Source of the DNA: Urechis unicinctus
Lineage: Eukaryota; Annelida; Polychaeta; Xenopneusta; Urechidae
Direction of reading: 5' to 3'
DNA length: 64,000 nucleotides
Assembly: GCA_034190875.2 (NCBI GenBank)
Contig: CM067356.1
Coordinates: forward strand, 54,216,102-54,280,101
Made by a program: the position numbers and the translations under genes. Positions 13,106 through 24,904 of the stretch are shown here, piece by piece. The notes beneath the pieces were generated by a model. That model saw only the letters and a list, made by a program, of their open reading frames with translations. It was not told the DNA's origin and did no database searches. Position 1 is the first letter of the stretch. The number at the start of each line of letters is the position of its first letter.

Positions 13106-16100
13106 TGCGATATCTTTTCAAATGGGTATGACAAGAAATATTGCACATAAGTAATAATGGCGTCTGATGCAGTCAGAACTTTTGTCAGTCGGCCATTAGT
13201 ATGTTTGTGTGAAGAAGCAACTATGTTGATGATTGGGCTTCTAGATTAGATAGGATACTCTAGGAGAGACTTTTGGACGGCCGCCATGACAGGACAAAGT
13301 TGATCTGTCACACTGAGGTCATCAGCATATTACTTGTTAGTGTCATATGACCAATCAGCGAGGCACTTCATTAACACATTACATCAATCAGCTGCTGCCC
13401 ATCAGCGAATTGGCTATTACTAACACATCATCGTGTTGAAGTATGAATCAAAGTGTTCAATTTGCTGTCATTTGCTAGGCTTGTCGTAATAGCGCTTAAT
13501 CCCTAGTAATGACCATGATTACCCATGATTTATGAGGATATAAAATTTGTGTGAGCAATGAAATTTATATACAAGGTTGCACAAGCACTAATTCCTCTGG
13601 AATTCGGTACTGCCATCGATGTGTAATAGCCATGGGAATGACAGTGTCCTAGCAGAGTAGGTTGAAGTCAAAGCTGTTGAAGATGTAAAAGTCAGCCAGC
13701 ACTTGTTCACATCAGCAATACGAAATCTAAAGACATTAGCCCTTATTGAAAGAACTTATCAAGCAATTTCCCATTTCCCATAGAACTTAAGCCGCAGCTA
13801 CGATAACAATTAGCTCAAGAATGAATAATTACGAAAATGCGCATTTAAGTAGCCAAATTTATTTCTTAAAAACGCTGCATCGCCACTGATTTGGATGACT
13901 TGGGTGGTACTTATGAAAATTTATCAATAGTAATAGTGTTTGCATCAATTTGCTTAGTTGGTTCCAATATATCAGATAGGGCAGAGATAAACAGCAGATG
14001 TTTAAGCTGCTAATTAAAATCACCACATGGCATAGTGTTAATACGATATTTGATCTAGTAATCACAGACATCAGCTGCCCAGTAGTAGGGGTGAAAGGCA
14101 GAACAGATTAGCTCATTTAGTGTCGACAAATCGTGATGAACCAATTCTATCCGTGCTAAAAGATTATATTTCAATTGCAGTGCTTTGTAAGGATTTATCT
14201 GCCTCGCAACATGAAATTAATTGTGGTTTTCTGACCTTAAGTAGTAACATCTGTTTAATGGCAACATTCGTTGTTGGCATAAGCATGTAGACAATGAGGC
14301 TAATCGTCATATTAGATATCATTTATGTTTATGTTGACACTGTGTGCTGACTTTCACTTATCACTTTTAGCAATCAATGGTTCTAAGTAAAGCATTGCTT
14401 TAATTGCGATCATTTTCAACCATTTATCACACCATTCACTACGGAACTCGCACATGTTACCTTAATAATGTCTTAATGTTTATTTGGTGCTATGAATGTT
14501 GTATCCCAGACAGCCCGCTTATCCAACCAACACGGTACAGTGTAAGCATCTGCAGCCTTCCTATTGCTATGCTTTTTAAACAGCATTGCGCCTATATTCA
14601 ACATGCATATTTATATCACTCTCCATGGCATTGGCTGTCATTGTATCGTTGATTAATAAACGACCAATATTTTCGCATCATACAGACACGTGCCTGTTAC
14701 CACGGCATGTATAAGTTACAATGCGTGATAATCTAAATATAAGTGTACACATTTAAGATTCACCCGGAAGTCGAAAAGTTTTAATCACGATGAATCAGAA
14801 TGTGTAACGGACACACTGGATGTAACGGTCTATTTTGCTTCCATAACACGTGTAATGTAAGCCGATGCAAAGTGACATATGCAGCTTTCCTCTATAATAA
14901 GACAAATTATGGTCAGCTGTAATTTGTCAATGTTATAGGTATAAGTATAAATAATTTCACACCTAAAGCGGATGTGGTCTATTTATGAAAAAGACATATA
15001 CAGTGCAACCAAAAGATAGCATTAACTTTTCCTGTCCATTATTAAGAATATATTGTGGATTATCTGCATACCTGAAAGTAATCTTCACAAATTGATAGCC
15101 TGTATGTCGATCTGTGTTGAGGCCCACCCAGTCATTTTGGTAACAGTGAAGACCATCAGTAAGCCCTGCAAATGTCTTATTAGGAACAACGAAGATGTAC
15201 GCTGAACTATGACTGTCAGAAAATAAAGCGCTATTTTACTTCATCAGCATTAACAAGCTATGAATCGATGGTAATTTAACTATAGATCACTGATGAATGC
15301 ATCGGTAAATATTTCCCTTATCACGGTGTCGCACAGCTAACGAGGACAAAAATATAAATGCCCAATTGCATATGCATTGTTACAATCTGAAAAACTATGA
15401 TTGGCGTACAGTTACACAACCTGTGTAAATGTGTCTGCGGCAAAGTAATTATCTAATCAAATTTGCTTTACAAGAAATTATGCGCTAAGGTTACAGTGGG
15501 CGATGATTTCGTACGACCTGTTAGGGCATGAAATGCGGCTTTATTGATATTAACGTCGCCTCCCTGTAATGAGGTCCTGATATCAATGCTGCATTCGCCC
15601 TAGAGGTAGAGAGTCGGTGCACTAGTCAACGAATGGTGGCGATATATCAAAAAGTGACCTCCTGGAATATACATAAGCCGGGCATCAAGCTAGCGGAACG
15701 TCTGATTATATTGCTTGCTTCGTATAGATGTTTGCCTTTGTCTTTCGTTTTCCTCTGTTCAAACAAAGAACTAAAAAGCAGAAACATTAAACAACGTGTA
15801 GCTTTGCTTTACATGTCAAAGGTGATTCAGGTCAGGTTTAACACCATTTAAGCTAAGTTGAAGGCACACAGGTTAACCCAACAACTCATGGTGGATGCTA
15901 AGCTGTTAGATAGACAGCTGTCTAAAGTAAATGATAGAAGGAAATACGGAGTGTAAGATTTATAAGAACTTGAATGGACCATACGAAAGATGCATGACTT
16001 TTCAAACGATAAACAGACCTGAATTTTCTGTTGAAAAATGTACTCGCCGTTCACTTGGTATAATCATATTAGTGAGCGTGAGGTGTTGAATGTGCTTTGG

Positions 16101-17640
16101 CCAGGGGGGCATACCATGTTTCTAACAAAAATGCGTGCTGCTGCTATTAGGTAAACCAGGCATTAATTTCGTCCTTTACTAGCGCCGGTGCATCTTTAAC
16201 TCCTCACGTTGTCTTGTCGACAGGGCCATTTACAACACGTACACTGCGGCGCTATAATAATTTTTTGTAATAATAACCACGAACGGCAGGGAAGCACGAG
16301 TGCTGTTTAACTGTTTACAGTACATCCAAGAGATTTGTCTCATTGGACGTATGTGCGTAGGGCTGGGAGGTTGGTGAGGGACGTGTGTAGCGTGGGGCTG
16401 GAGGATATAGAAGTGAGTTATACAATGTCCCCAACGGTATCCTGTCATTTCATATATAATTGCAAGGAACATCAGCCTAATAGCAACTCTGGTACAGGAG
16501 AGTGATGCCTTTTTCAGGCGGTATTACTCTCCCCGTCAAAAATAGCAAATGAAGCAAACGGTCCTAGGAAGCGGAATAGACAATATATGCTTAACGTACT
16601 CCGTGATTTCATGACGCCTACGCTAAACGTTGCAACTGCTATCAAAGAACCAACGTTTTGTAGTTATCTGTACTTTGCTGCCGCATCTGACCCGCATCGC
16701 TGCCGGCGCAGATTATTTGGGCTTGGTAATAAGACAGTCGTTAAGCTGGAACCGTTGCTGCATATTAAAATTGCTACAGCTGCGTAATGAAATAACAAGC
16801 ACAATTAACTTCAGCGTTTGATACGCCATTACAGAGGTGTAGCCCATGTAATTCCACATCTCCTATTGTAAGATGAAGCGACGTTTGTTCTGCTTGCTCA
16901 GCCCCTGTGGCCCGAGCAGATTGGGTATTCAGCGAGAAGTTCTCGCTTTTGGCCACATGTATACATATATATGGTGTAAATGAATGTATATATTTATATA
17001 TATAATTAGCAGCTTCATTTACATCCCGACATGCATCCATGACACATAACATTTTAATATGTAGAAGTCGCGTCTCAGGAAGTCCAAGGCATGGTACAGA
17101 TCAACTGACTTCGTCCTAATGAATAACATTACGTTCGGTAGGGAGTCTGCATTCCAGTAACCACTGTAAACATGCTGCATACACACATTAGTCATGCCAT
17201 CAATAAAGTCAAGCAACATCAGAAACGTGATCAATACGGCGGGGTTCCATACACGGTACCACAAGATAATTTTGCTTTAACTTTCAGCTCACGCTTCAAT
17301 TATAGTAGACAGGCTTATTTTATGAAATTCAACCCCCATTCATTCTCGTCATGAAAATAACCGTAGTGCATGGAGTCGATCCAAGCTGCGATATCTATTG
17401 AGATGAACACAGAGGGGCTCAATTTACTTAATGCACTGATAAGTGCTTCTTTAACAGCGCAAAAGCATGTGGAGGTTGTGATTGGTTGACTTACTTAATG
17501 ACAAACTAATATTTTTACGAGATTTTGATATATTTTAGATTTACAACGAAATCATATGCATTCATCTTTTCATTGTGTACCGACATATTTTGTTTCGGAA
17601 AACATAAGAACACATCTGCTATCATCTAGTGTCACATTGT
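13106..17640. other. Long stretch without a recognisable gene
   Basis: Features seen are a weak roughly 50-bp duplication near 13,350-13,430 (ATCAGCGA..TTAACACAT type), a foldback at 15,521-15,602 and a short TATA-rich patch at 16,960-17,003. Frames up to 92 codons occur on both strands but have no domain signature and overlap one another. Confidence 0.35.
15521..15602. repeat. Imperfect foldback (hairpin) sequence
   Basis: The left arm TTAGGGCATGAAATGCGGC..ATTGATATTA (15,521-15,552) is nearly the reverse complement of the right arm TGATATCAATGCTGCATTCGC.. (15,578-15,602). The arms are about 25 bases with small indels around a loop of about 25 bases. It could be a tiny foldback element or a structured transcript region; no second copy was found. 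Confidence 0.55.
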
Positions 17641-17671
17641 AAAATAGTGGATGACGGTCAAGAGATTAGCC

Positions 17672-17770
17672 TAATCAATCCAAGGAGCCAATTACCTCAA
17701 CAAACAGCAGGAGTACTCCAAGATGTGCAGCGACCAGCTGTGCTACCAGTAATGAAAGGCAACATGGCTC
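17672..17770 (+). repeat. Repeat delta, part 1, copy A
   Basis: It matches 43,677-43,775 in order: AATCAATCCA(A)G, then an AATTA(C/T)CT block, an ACAGCAGGA-like block and CAAGATGTGCAG. The open frame at 17,629-17,889 spans it but is not kept in the other copy, so it is not annotated as a gene. Confidence 0.55.
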
Positions 17771-17974
17771 ATGAATGGAGGCAGAAAATACTTTTGTGTT
17801 GGGAGGCAACGATAATACCACCGCAAAATCTATTTCTTCAGCCGTATAATGCTATACATGGGCATCAAGGTTATGTCAGGACGATATGACCTTGGTATTA
17901 TGATTGTATCGTTATGAATATTCCAAATTTATCCTTGAAGTGATGCATTTTAGATGCATTAAGAGAATTAGATG

Positions 17975-18250
17975 GTTGCTATGAGAAATGATAACATTGC
18001 ATATTATGTTGTAATGGCCTGTGAAATGAAAGTAACTAAGGTAGTTAACACACCTGCTTGTATACTATAGCCCTATATAATGACAATTGTGGTAACCTAC
18101 TGCTTAAGAATAGTAATTAACGATTAACTTGTTATGCAGCTCCTGAAGGCAGTGTTATCAGACAATATGTAATTGGAACCACAAAGAAGGTTAAGTACTA
18201 AAGTGAGCAAAAACACCCAGAGTGTTATTGGTGAATATGCAGTCAATCAT
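17975..18250 (+). repeat. Repeat delta, part 2, copy A
   Basis: It matches 39,650-39,985 in order: TGGTTGCTATGAGA, AAGTA(A/G)CTAAGGT(A/C)GTTAACACA, GCTTGTATACTA, CTTGTTATGCAGCTCCTGA and GGCAGTGT. Copies are clearly related but carry many indels. No protein domain is evident. Confidence 0.7.
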
Positions 18251-18449
18251 TGCTCCATACAATGTCAACTGGATCGTAACTACGGCTCGAATCAACATAA
18301 TCTATTACGACAGACGTTGGGATCAAAATTGACGGCTAACTTTACTGCAACGCTGAGTACGGACAGTGGACATTGTCTCCTAATTGGGGTTGAAATGCTA
18401 GATCACAAACATTGCACTGCAACTCGAAAACCAACCACATCTCTTTAAG

Positions 18450-19085
18450 TGTACAATGCAATGGCAGTAATAAATTCGCTCTCCCATTAGTTAGACGTAA
18501 TATCTACTTCTTCTTATCAGGCTGCTGTCTGCAATCAGCTCATAAATCGATTGGCTATTCTTTTTATAGGTGACATGCTTGGATCAATAAATATAAGCAT
18601 AGTTGTGTATTGCGAGTCGGTATTATGACCTTGGAATATCACATTAAATAAAACTGGCCGTTTAGAATTGGTTTTCTATGCATCTCGAGGAAAAAGCAAA
18701 ACAAGGACGGCCAGAGGCTCTATCCCGATAACGTTTTGTGCATAATGCCAATACACAATACACACTCAATCAGATGATTGTGCCCAACATCATGTGATAA
18801 GATGAGGAACATTGAGCGTAGCCTTTCCACATAGAGCTTTAAAGATGTAACACAAACTGATCATATGCAGTCTATGACAGCGCTCGCATCGCCCTGCTCC
18901 GTCGTGTGATATGCGCCACAGAAGAGGCTAAGAGTTCCGACTGATTAGCCACATTTATCTCTCGCATTGGTTATTTAGCATCATAGTCTGTACCATTCAA
19001 TCACATTTTTCAGCGTTCTTAGACTTATATTTCCTATACAAATGACTGCGTATTCCCTTGGTGTTTTTTTAGCAAAGTATTTGTC
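18450..19085. other. No recognisable feature
   Basis: AT-rich sequence between delta and gamma copies. No frame, RNA or repeat stands out. Confidence 0.35.
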
Positions 19086-19770
19086 CCTCTAATATTGGAC
19101 AGCAAGGGCTATCTTATGCAGGCTTTGTTACTGCTTCATGTATGCTTACTATATTGCTTTGCGCCGAACATATCCTATTTTATCCTGACAGCATATATTA
19201 CTACTGTCCAGCCTACGTCATTCATTCTCAGCACCATTCTTAGTTTGGCATTGTGCTGTTTGCGGTAAACCATTCATCACAATATCCAATGTCTTGAATG
19301 CACAATGGCCGTAATGGCAGAATTTGTGCACATGGGAAGTATCTACGCTCCGACTTCTTCGTTTTCGTGATGCATTGTCATTTGTGACATCATCAAACTA
19401 ACTGTAAGACACAAACACGTTTTTGTGCATGGTGTCATAAGACACCAAGTCCGCTTGTTGAATTCCAAATCCTATCAACGAATCTTGCGGTATCAAACAG
19501 TTTGTCCTTTTTAGAAAATTCAATAATTAACTACCCGGAAATGCATTACAATTATGCAAGTTACTGCTCTCGAGATTGTATCACTAATTTTTCCACGCTC
19601 CGCTTGTAAAATTCGGTACATCTGATCTGCGACATAAGGTAGCATGCCGAGTCGAGGCCATATTGGATTAAATGACCCTACTGTTATCCATGGTACATTT
19701 TATCCACCAGCAATTGCGCGTGCATACATTGAGGTACTTTCAAGTGCGGGAAATGCACAGGCGCAGATGT
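19085..19770 (+). repeat. Repeat gamma, copy B
   Basis: Second copy of the block at 8330-8830, about 10.75 kb further on and in the same orientation. The match starts at GGACA near 19,096 and runs through CATTCTCAGCACCATTCTTA (about 19,219) to the GTGCGGGAAA area near 19,745. It contains about 150 bp more in the middle than copy A. Confidence 0.7.
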
Positions 19771-20740
19771 TCTAGTAAATGCCGTGAAATGCCTTACCAG
19801 GGGCCTCATTAATATGGAGAAAGGTAAATTGTATATGCCAAAAAACAATGGCCTGTATTTTTATGAGAAATAATAGCAGGACGGTTAAGATCCTGATCCT
19901 GATTATATGCTCATCTAGCATTAAATTGTATCGCGTTTCTAGGTTGCCATGGCATAAATACCACTTCAGGCGTAAGAGCATGATCAATAGCAAATCCTGA
20001 TTCCGAGGGATGTTATCAGACGAGAGCCGTAACTGGATGAGGATAAAGAAAAAAAAGCCACTCTTTACATGCTAAAGATAGAGGAACGATCCTCGTTGAA
20101 GATATGAAGAGTTGTCTTTGCCTCTGCTTCAAGACCATCGCTGGTTTTGTCGGCAAGGTAGCTGCTGGTATTAAGGTAGATATGTTTAATGTGCGTGAGT
20201 TAAATAGCCGTTAAGAGAGTCGTTCGCCACTTTTGCTAAGAATTCCTGCAGAATTTAGCATTATGCTTATCGATAGCATCGATATATAACTATGTCACAG
20301 CGCACGACGCATTGAGGTATCAGAGGGAACAGCGGTGTAGCAAACACAGAACAGTCCATATATATCCAATGCAAAATCCGGCCATGTTTCAGTAAGATGC
20401 ACTATAAGATAAATACATTTGCCTATTCTGAATCTTGTATTAAATGTAATAATTGCTGTGCACAAACGCCGACGACAATAAGCAGTGCTGTGAAGCATTA
20501 CAAAACGGTACATGCGCTGGTATAACATAGTAGCGCGATTGATTTTTTTCAAGCGTTCAATAGATATGCCCAAGTAATGTATATTTATTTATCTTTCTTA
20601 TCAGATATACCATTGATATTCGGGAGATAGCGTACGTATCAATATTAGTAGCCCATTGTAGCCATGATATTTTGTTAAAGGTTCAGCCAATTGCACATAA
20701 TATATACTGATGGTGTATTATAAACAAGCGATGCATCATC

Positions 20741-21045
20741 AAACATTTTATTATTCACCGCAAAGTTACTATATTTATGATATATTTGCAAGTGCAAAAT
20801 CTGTGGCCCTTGATATCAAGCAGTAAATTTGTGCCGACAATTTGATAAGATGCTAACATTTTGCCGTAGATTTGTTTATATTGATTCAGAATGTGAATAG
20901 GGAAACCCGGTATCTGCATCATGAAGAATTACACCAATATATCAGCTGGTCATGAATTATTAGCTTTATTCCGAGATTAGGAATGCGTAAACAAGATCCT
21001 GTAAATGAAGCCGTACTTAACTGTTGATACATATTCCTCGGACTG
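20741..21045 (+). repeat. Duplicated segment 1, intact copy
   Basis: This 0.3 kb segment recurs at 21,832-22,100 beyond the low-complexity block. Shared anchors in order are TTTATTATTCACCGC, AAGTTACTATAT, AGTGCAAAATCT, GGCCCTTGATATCA, GCCGACAATTTGATAAGATG, TTTTGCCGTAGAT, AACCCGGTAT and ATATATCAGCTG. Here the text between anchors is mixed sequence; in the other copy it is largely TATATA. Confidence 0.9.
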
Positions 21046-21047
21046 AA

Positions 21048-21091
<44 letters not shown>

Positions 21092-21668
21092 TATATATAT
21101 ATATATATAGATATATATATAGAGATATAGAGATATAGAGAGAGGAGATATATATATATAGATATATCTATATATACTATATAACGATAGATATATATAT
21201 GTTATATCTAGTATATATCTCTCTAGAGAGAGAGAAAGAGATATAGAGATAGAGAGATATCTATCTGTATATATCTCTAAAACATATATATCTATATCTA
21301 TATAGATATCTATATATATCTCTTGATATATCATATCTATCTATATGTATATATGAGATCTATATAGATGAGATAAACTATATAGATCTATATATATATA
21401 GATATATATATATATATATATATATACTAATATATATCTATATGTATATATATATGTTTATATATATAGCTCTATATATAAAGAGTATATATATATAGAT
21501 ATATATATATTTTAATATATATCTCTCCCTCTCTCTCTATATATCTCTATATATATCTCATCTCTCTATCTCTCTGTTTCTCTCCCTCTCTCTCTAGAGA
21601 TCTCTCTCCTTATATAGATAATCCCTCTCCTCCTCTCTCCCTCTCTCTATCTAGAAGATATCTCTCCC

Positions 21669-21704
<36 letters not shown>

Positions 21705-21831
21705 ATTCCTCTCTAGGAGAGAGAGATATTCTCTCTCTCTCTCTCTCTTTCTATTTATCTCTATATAGAGAGATATATATCTACATATAAATATATACTG
21801 ATATATATATCTATATATATAGAGAGATATC
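21046..21831. repeat. Compound AT / CT / GA low-complexity block
   Basis: About 0.8 kb made almost only of TA, GATA, CTCT and AGAG words, with no long perfect run. It begins TA-rich, becomes CT/GA-rich at about 21,520-21,760 and returns to TA. Such an irregular mixture is typical either of a very old compound microsatellite or of poor consensus over a long one. The 105-codon minus-strand frame here is an artefact. Confidence 0.95.
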
Positions 21832-22104
21832 AATATTTATTATTCACCGCTAAAGTTACTATATATATATATAGAATATATATTGCATAGTGCAAAATCT
21901 ATGGCCCTTGATATCATATATAAATATATATTGTGCCGACAATTTGATAAGATGCTAAGATTTTGCCGTAGATATATATATATTGATATAATGATGAATA
22001 TATAAACCCGGTATATATATATATCTATATTATATATATATATATCAGCTGATCATATATTATATATATAGCTTATATTCCGAGGCAGGAATCTTAGACA
22101 ATTC
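21832..22104 (+). repeat. Duplicated segment 1, TA-riddled copy
   Basis: It carries the same anchor words, in the same order, as 20,741-21,045. Segments between anchors are replaced or lengthened by TATATA; for example, the stretch between CCGTAGAT and AACCCGGTAT reads mostly TA here. The anchors themselves are almost unchanged. This pattern is not what ordinary point mutation gives. Confidence 0.9.
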
Positions 22105-22968
22105 CTTAAGTAGCCACTATGCTTGTATAACAAGCGTCACATGTAGAGCGGATGTGGCCGTTTTCATTGGCTTGCTACATGATAACGATCTCATACGACT
22201 CAACATTGGTCGATATCTCATTAAAGAGGTCGTCTTTATTCAATGTGCGGCTGGTCCAGAATAATGTCACCAATTGTCTGTCCATGCATGTGATTACCAA
22301 ACTTGTATGAATCATCATTGGTCATGTTGGTCAATAATCGTTTTCAATTGTTCGTATCGGTTTGGCTTCTCGTTTGCTGAAATGATAGAAGAAGAAACCA
22401 AGTATGGAACTGTACAATGGAGTGACAGTAGTATAAACTTACTTCATTTTGGTAACTTACTGCAAAATGTACCTAGCCACTTCGTCATTTCGCAATGATC
22501 GATACTCTCGAATGATGAGAAATTATGTGCGTTCCCGATTAGCATATGTGCGACAGCGACGCGATCTGGGCGGCAATACAATAGATGGCCGTTACAATGA
22601 ATGAGGCACTGTTGTTTATTACGTCCCAAACAAATCGTTTTTACGTTCTACAGTCCCTGAACAAAGCTGTAGTATGGAAATTAAGACAAATCTCCTATAC
22701 TCTCTATAGCAGCAACCATATGTAATATATTATACTCGTGATGTTAGGTTAGCTTGCTACGTGACCTCTAAACATCTAGCAAAGTATTTTCGTTCGAACG
22801 GATTATGAAGTGCATGTCAAAATGTCATTATATATAGTGCTTATTGATTGCGGCTAAGAACAGTTATCATGGATGAGTAGGTATAAGACAGTATTATATA
22901 TATATATAAAGTTATAATCTATATAATATATATCTGATGTACTATACAGGCAGTTTGAAATTGGCCAT
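22105..22968 (+). repeat. Direct duplication, unit 1 (0.86 kb)
   Basis: Nearly identical to the next unit. Long shared stretches include GTAGAGCGGATGTGGCCGTT, CATTAAAGAGGTCGTCTTTA, GCGACAGCGACGCGATCTGG and the TACAGTCCCTGA area. Compared with unit 2 it has small insertions near 22,400-22,540, and extra TA pairs at about 22,730, 22,829 and 22,893-22,935. The 74-codon frame at 22,274-22,498 is interrupted in unit 2, so coding is not supported. Confidence 0.93.
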
Positions 22969-23810
22969 GGTTAAGTTAGCCACTATGAATCGGCCATCCA
23001 AGCGTCACATGTAGAGCGGATGTGGCCGTTTTCATTGGCTTGCAACATGATAACGATCTCATATGACACAACATTGGTCGATATCTCATTAAAGAGGTCG
23101 TCTTTATTGAATGTGCGGCTGGTCCAGAATAATGTCACCAATTGTCTATCCATGCATGTGATTAGCAAACTTGTATGAATCATCATTGGTCATGTTGGTC
23201 AATAATCGTTTTCAATTGTTCGTATCGGTTTGGCTTCTCGTTTGCTGAAATGATAGAAGAAGAAACCAATGGAACTGTACAATGGAGTGACCAGTAGTAT
23301 AACTTACTGCAAGGTACCTAGCCACTTCGTCATTTCGCAATGATACTGAGAAATTATGTGCGTTCCCGATATGTTAATTTAGGCATTCCTGAGTGCGACA
23401 GCGACGCGATCTGGGCGGCAATACAATAGATGGCCGTTACAATGAATGAGGCACTGTTGTTTATTACGTCCCAAACAAATCGTTTTTACGTTCTACAGTC
23501 CCTGAAACAAAGCTGTAGTATGGAAATTAAGACAAATCTCCTATACTCTCTATAGCAGCAACCATATGTAATATATTACTCGTGATGTTAGGTTAGCTTG
23601 CTACGTGACCTCTAACATCTAGCAAAAGTATTTTCGTTCGAACGGATTATGAAGTGCATGTCAAAATGTCATTAATAGTGCTTATTGATTGCGGCTAAGA
23701 ACAGTTATCATGGATGAGTAGGTATAAGACAGTATTAATATGGCATAAAGTTAGTCTAATATTATTTGATGTTGATGCCTCCCACTCGCGACCTGAAATT
23801 GGCATGCTGG
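22969..23810 (+). repeat. Direct duplication, unit 2 (0.84 kb)
   Basis: This unit follows unit 1 directly. The junction falls at TTAAGT(T)AGCCACTATG, which also starts unit 1. It lacks the extra TA pairs of unit 1 and ends in ordinary sequence (GAAATTGGCATG), where unit 1 ends in GAAATTGGCCATG. It looks like the cleaner version of the locus. Confidence 0.93.
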
Positions 23811-24904
23811 TAAAACATTAAGGTCTGTAATGATGAATCGGCCAGCAAAGACATCAGATGCTTTCAAAATCTTACGGATATCACATGGAATACGAATACA
23901 GAGGGTGCATCAGGGTTGAAGTCACATTGATGATTGCAGTGGTTGTAACTTGTCGGGTTTCTTCAATCATATGTGTTCCTGTACAAACAAATCGCGGAAA
24001 CATGGAACTGCTAATCATGTAACCACCCATGGCCATAAACGTCGCGAGCATATAGGATTGAACTCCGATTAAGAGTATTTTCTCACACATACAATTACAT
24101 TGTATAGCATTGTGGTGCATGTCCTATAACAATACCATTATGTTTGGGTAATATATGTCGGATACACTGCAGGTAGTCAATAGTATTACAGGGCACATCA
24201 ATTACTTATATGAACATATACTTGTATCAAATGACTGTTATGAGTGAATTTACTTTCTGAACAGCCGCATTATGGTCACGTTTCGTCATATATCACAGTA
24301 TAATAACATCGTGCTCCGGTACTGCGGTTTCGGTTCCAATTTATTACGATAGGTGCATATGCACATGAATAAATTCGTAGTATAAAGAAGAGTCCTTGCC
24401 TCACAATGACAGTTCGTCCATATTCACAGCACAGTCTTAACTGCAGGGCCCCAAAAATATATCAAATCTGAACTTTTACACATCGCCACAGTCATAGGGA
24501 ATTTCTCTGCAAAAAATATTTGCGTAGCTTGCGCGCATGAGTTATGAACTACGTTTGGATTTTTAAATATCAAAAAGTCATGTGTCATTGAGGCTTGTCG
24601 TTGCGTAGTTTGTATTGATATTGCCGTGGGCTGCATCTGTCAGGCTTATTCTACTAAGAAGATGGGTTCCGCGGGTCAAATACCATTTATGACAAGGTTA
24701 TTTCAATGTGTCCACAAAAAACCCAAAGGCCGGCTTCCATTGATCTAAATCAACTTCATATCGTAACAAGGTTAAATAAGTTTAACCCTAAATAGCTTTT
24801 CTGATGGCAGGCATCAGCCGGTTGAAGAAGAGTGAATGAAGGGGGACCGGTATATCTATGAAAGTAAGTTAGAAAGCATTGATGTCATCGAAATTTACCT
24901 CCTC
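23811..24904. other. No recognisable feature
   Basis: Minus-strand frames of 79 and 70 codons at 23,881-24,120 and 24,424-24,636 have no visible domain. No copy of this stretch was found elsewhere in the window. Confidence 0.35.

Noticed and set aside
17629-17889. 86-codon plus frame with Gln-rich composition
   Set aside because: It overlaps repeat delta, and the other copy at 43.7 kb does not keep the frame.
22274-22498. 74-codon frame in the duplicated segment
   Set aside because: The near-identical second unit has indels that break it, so the frame is not maintained.
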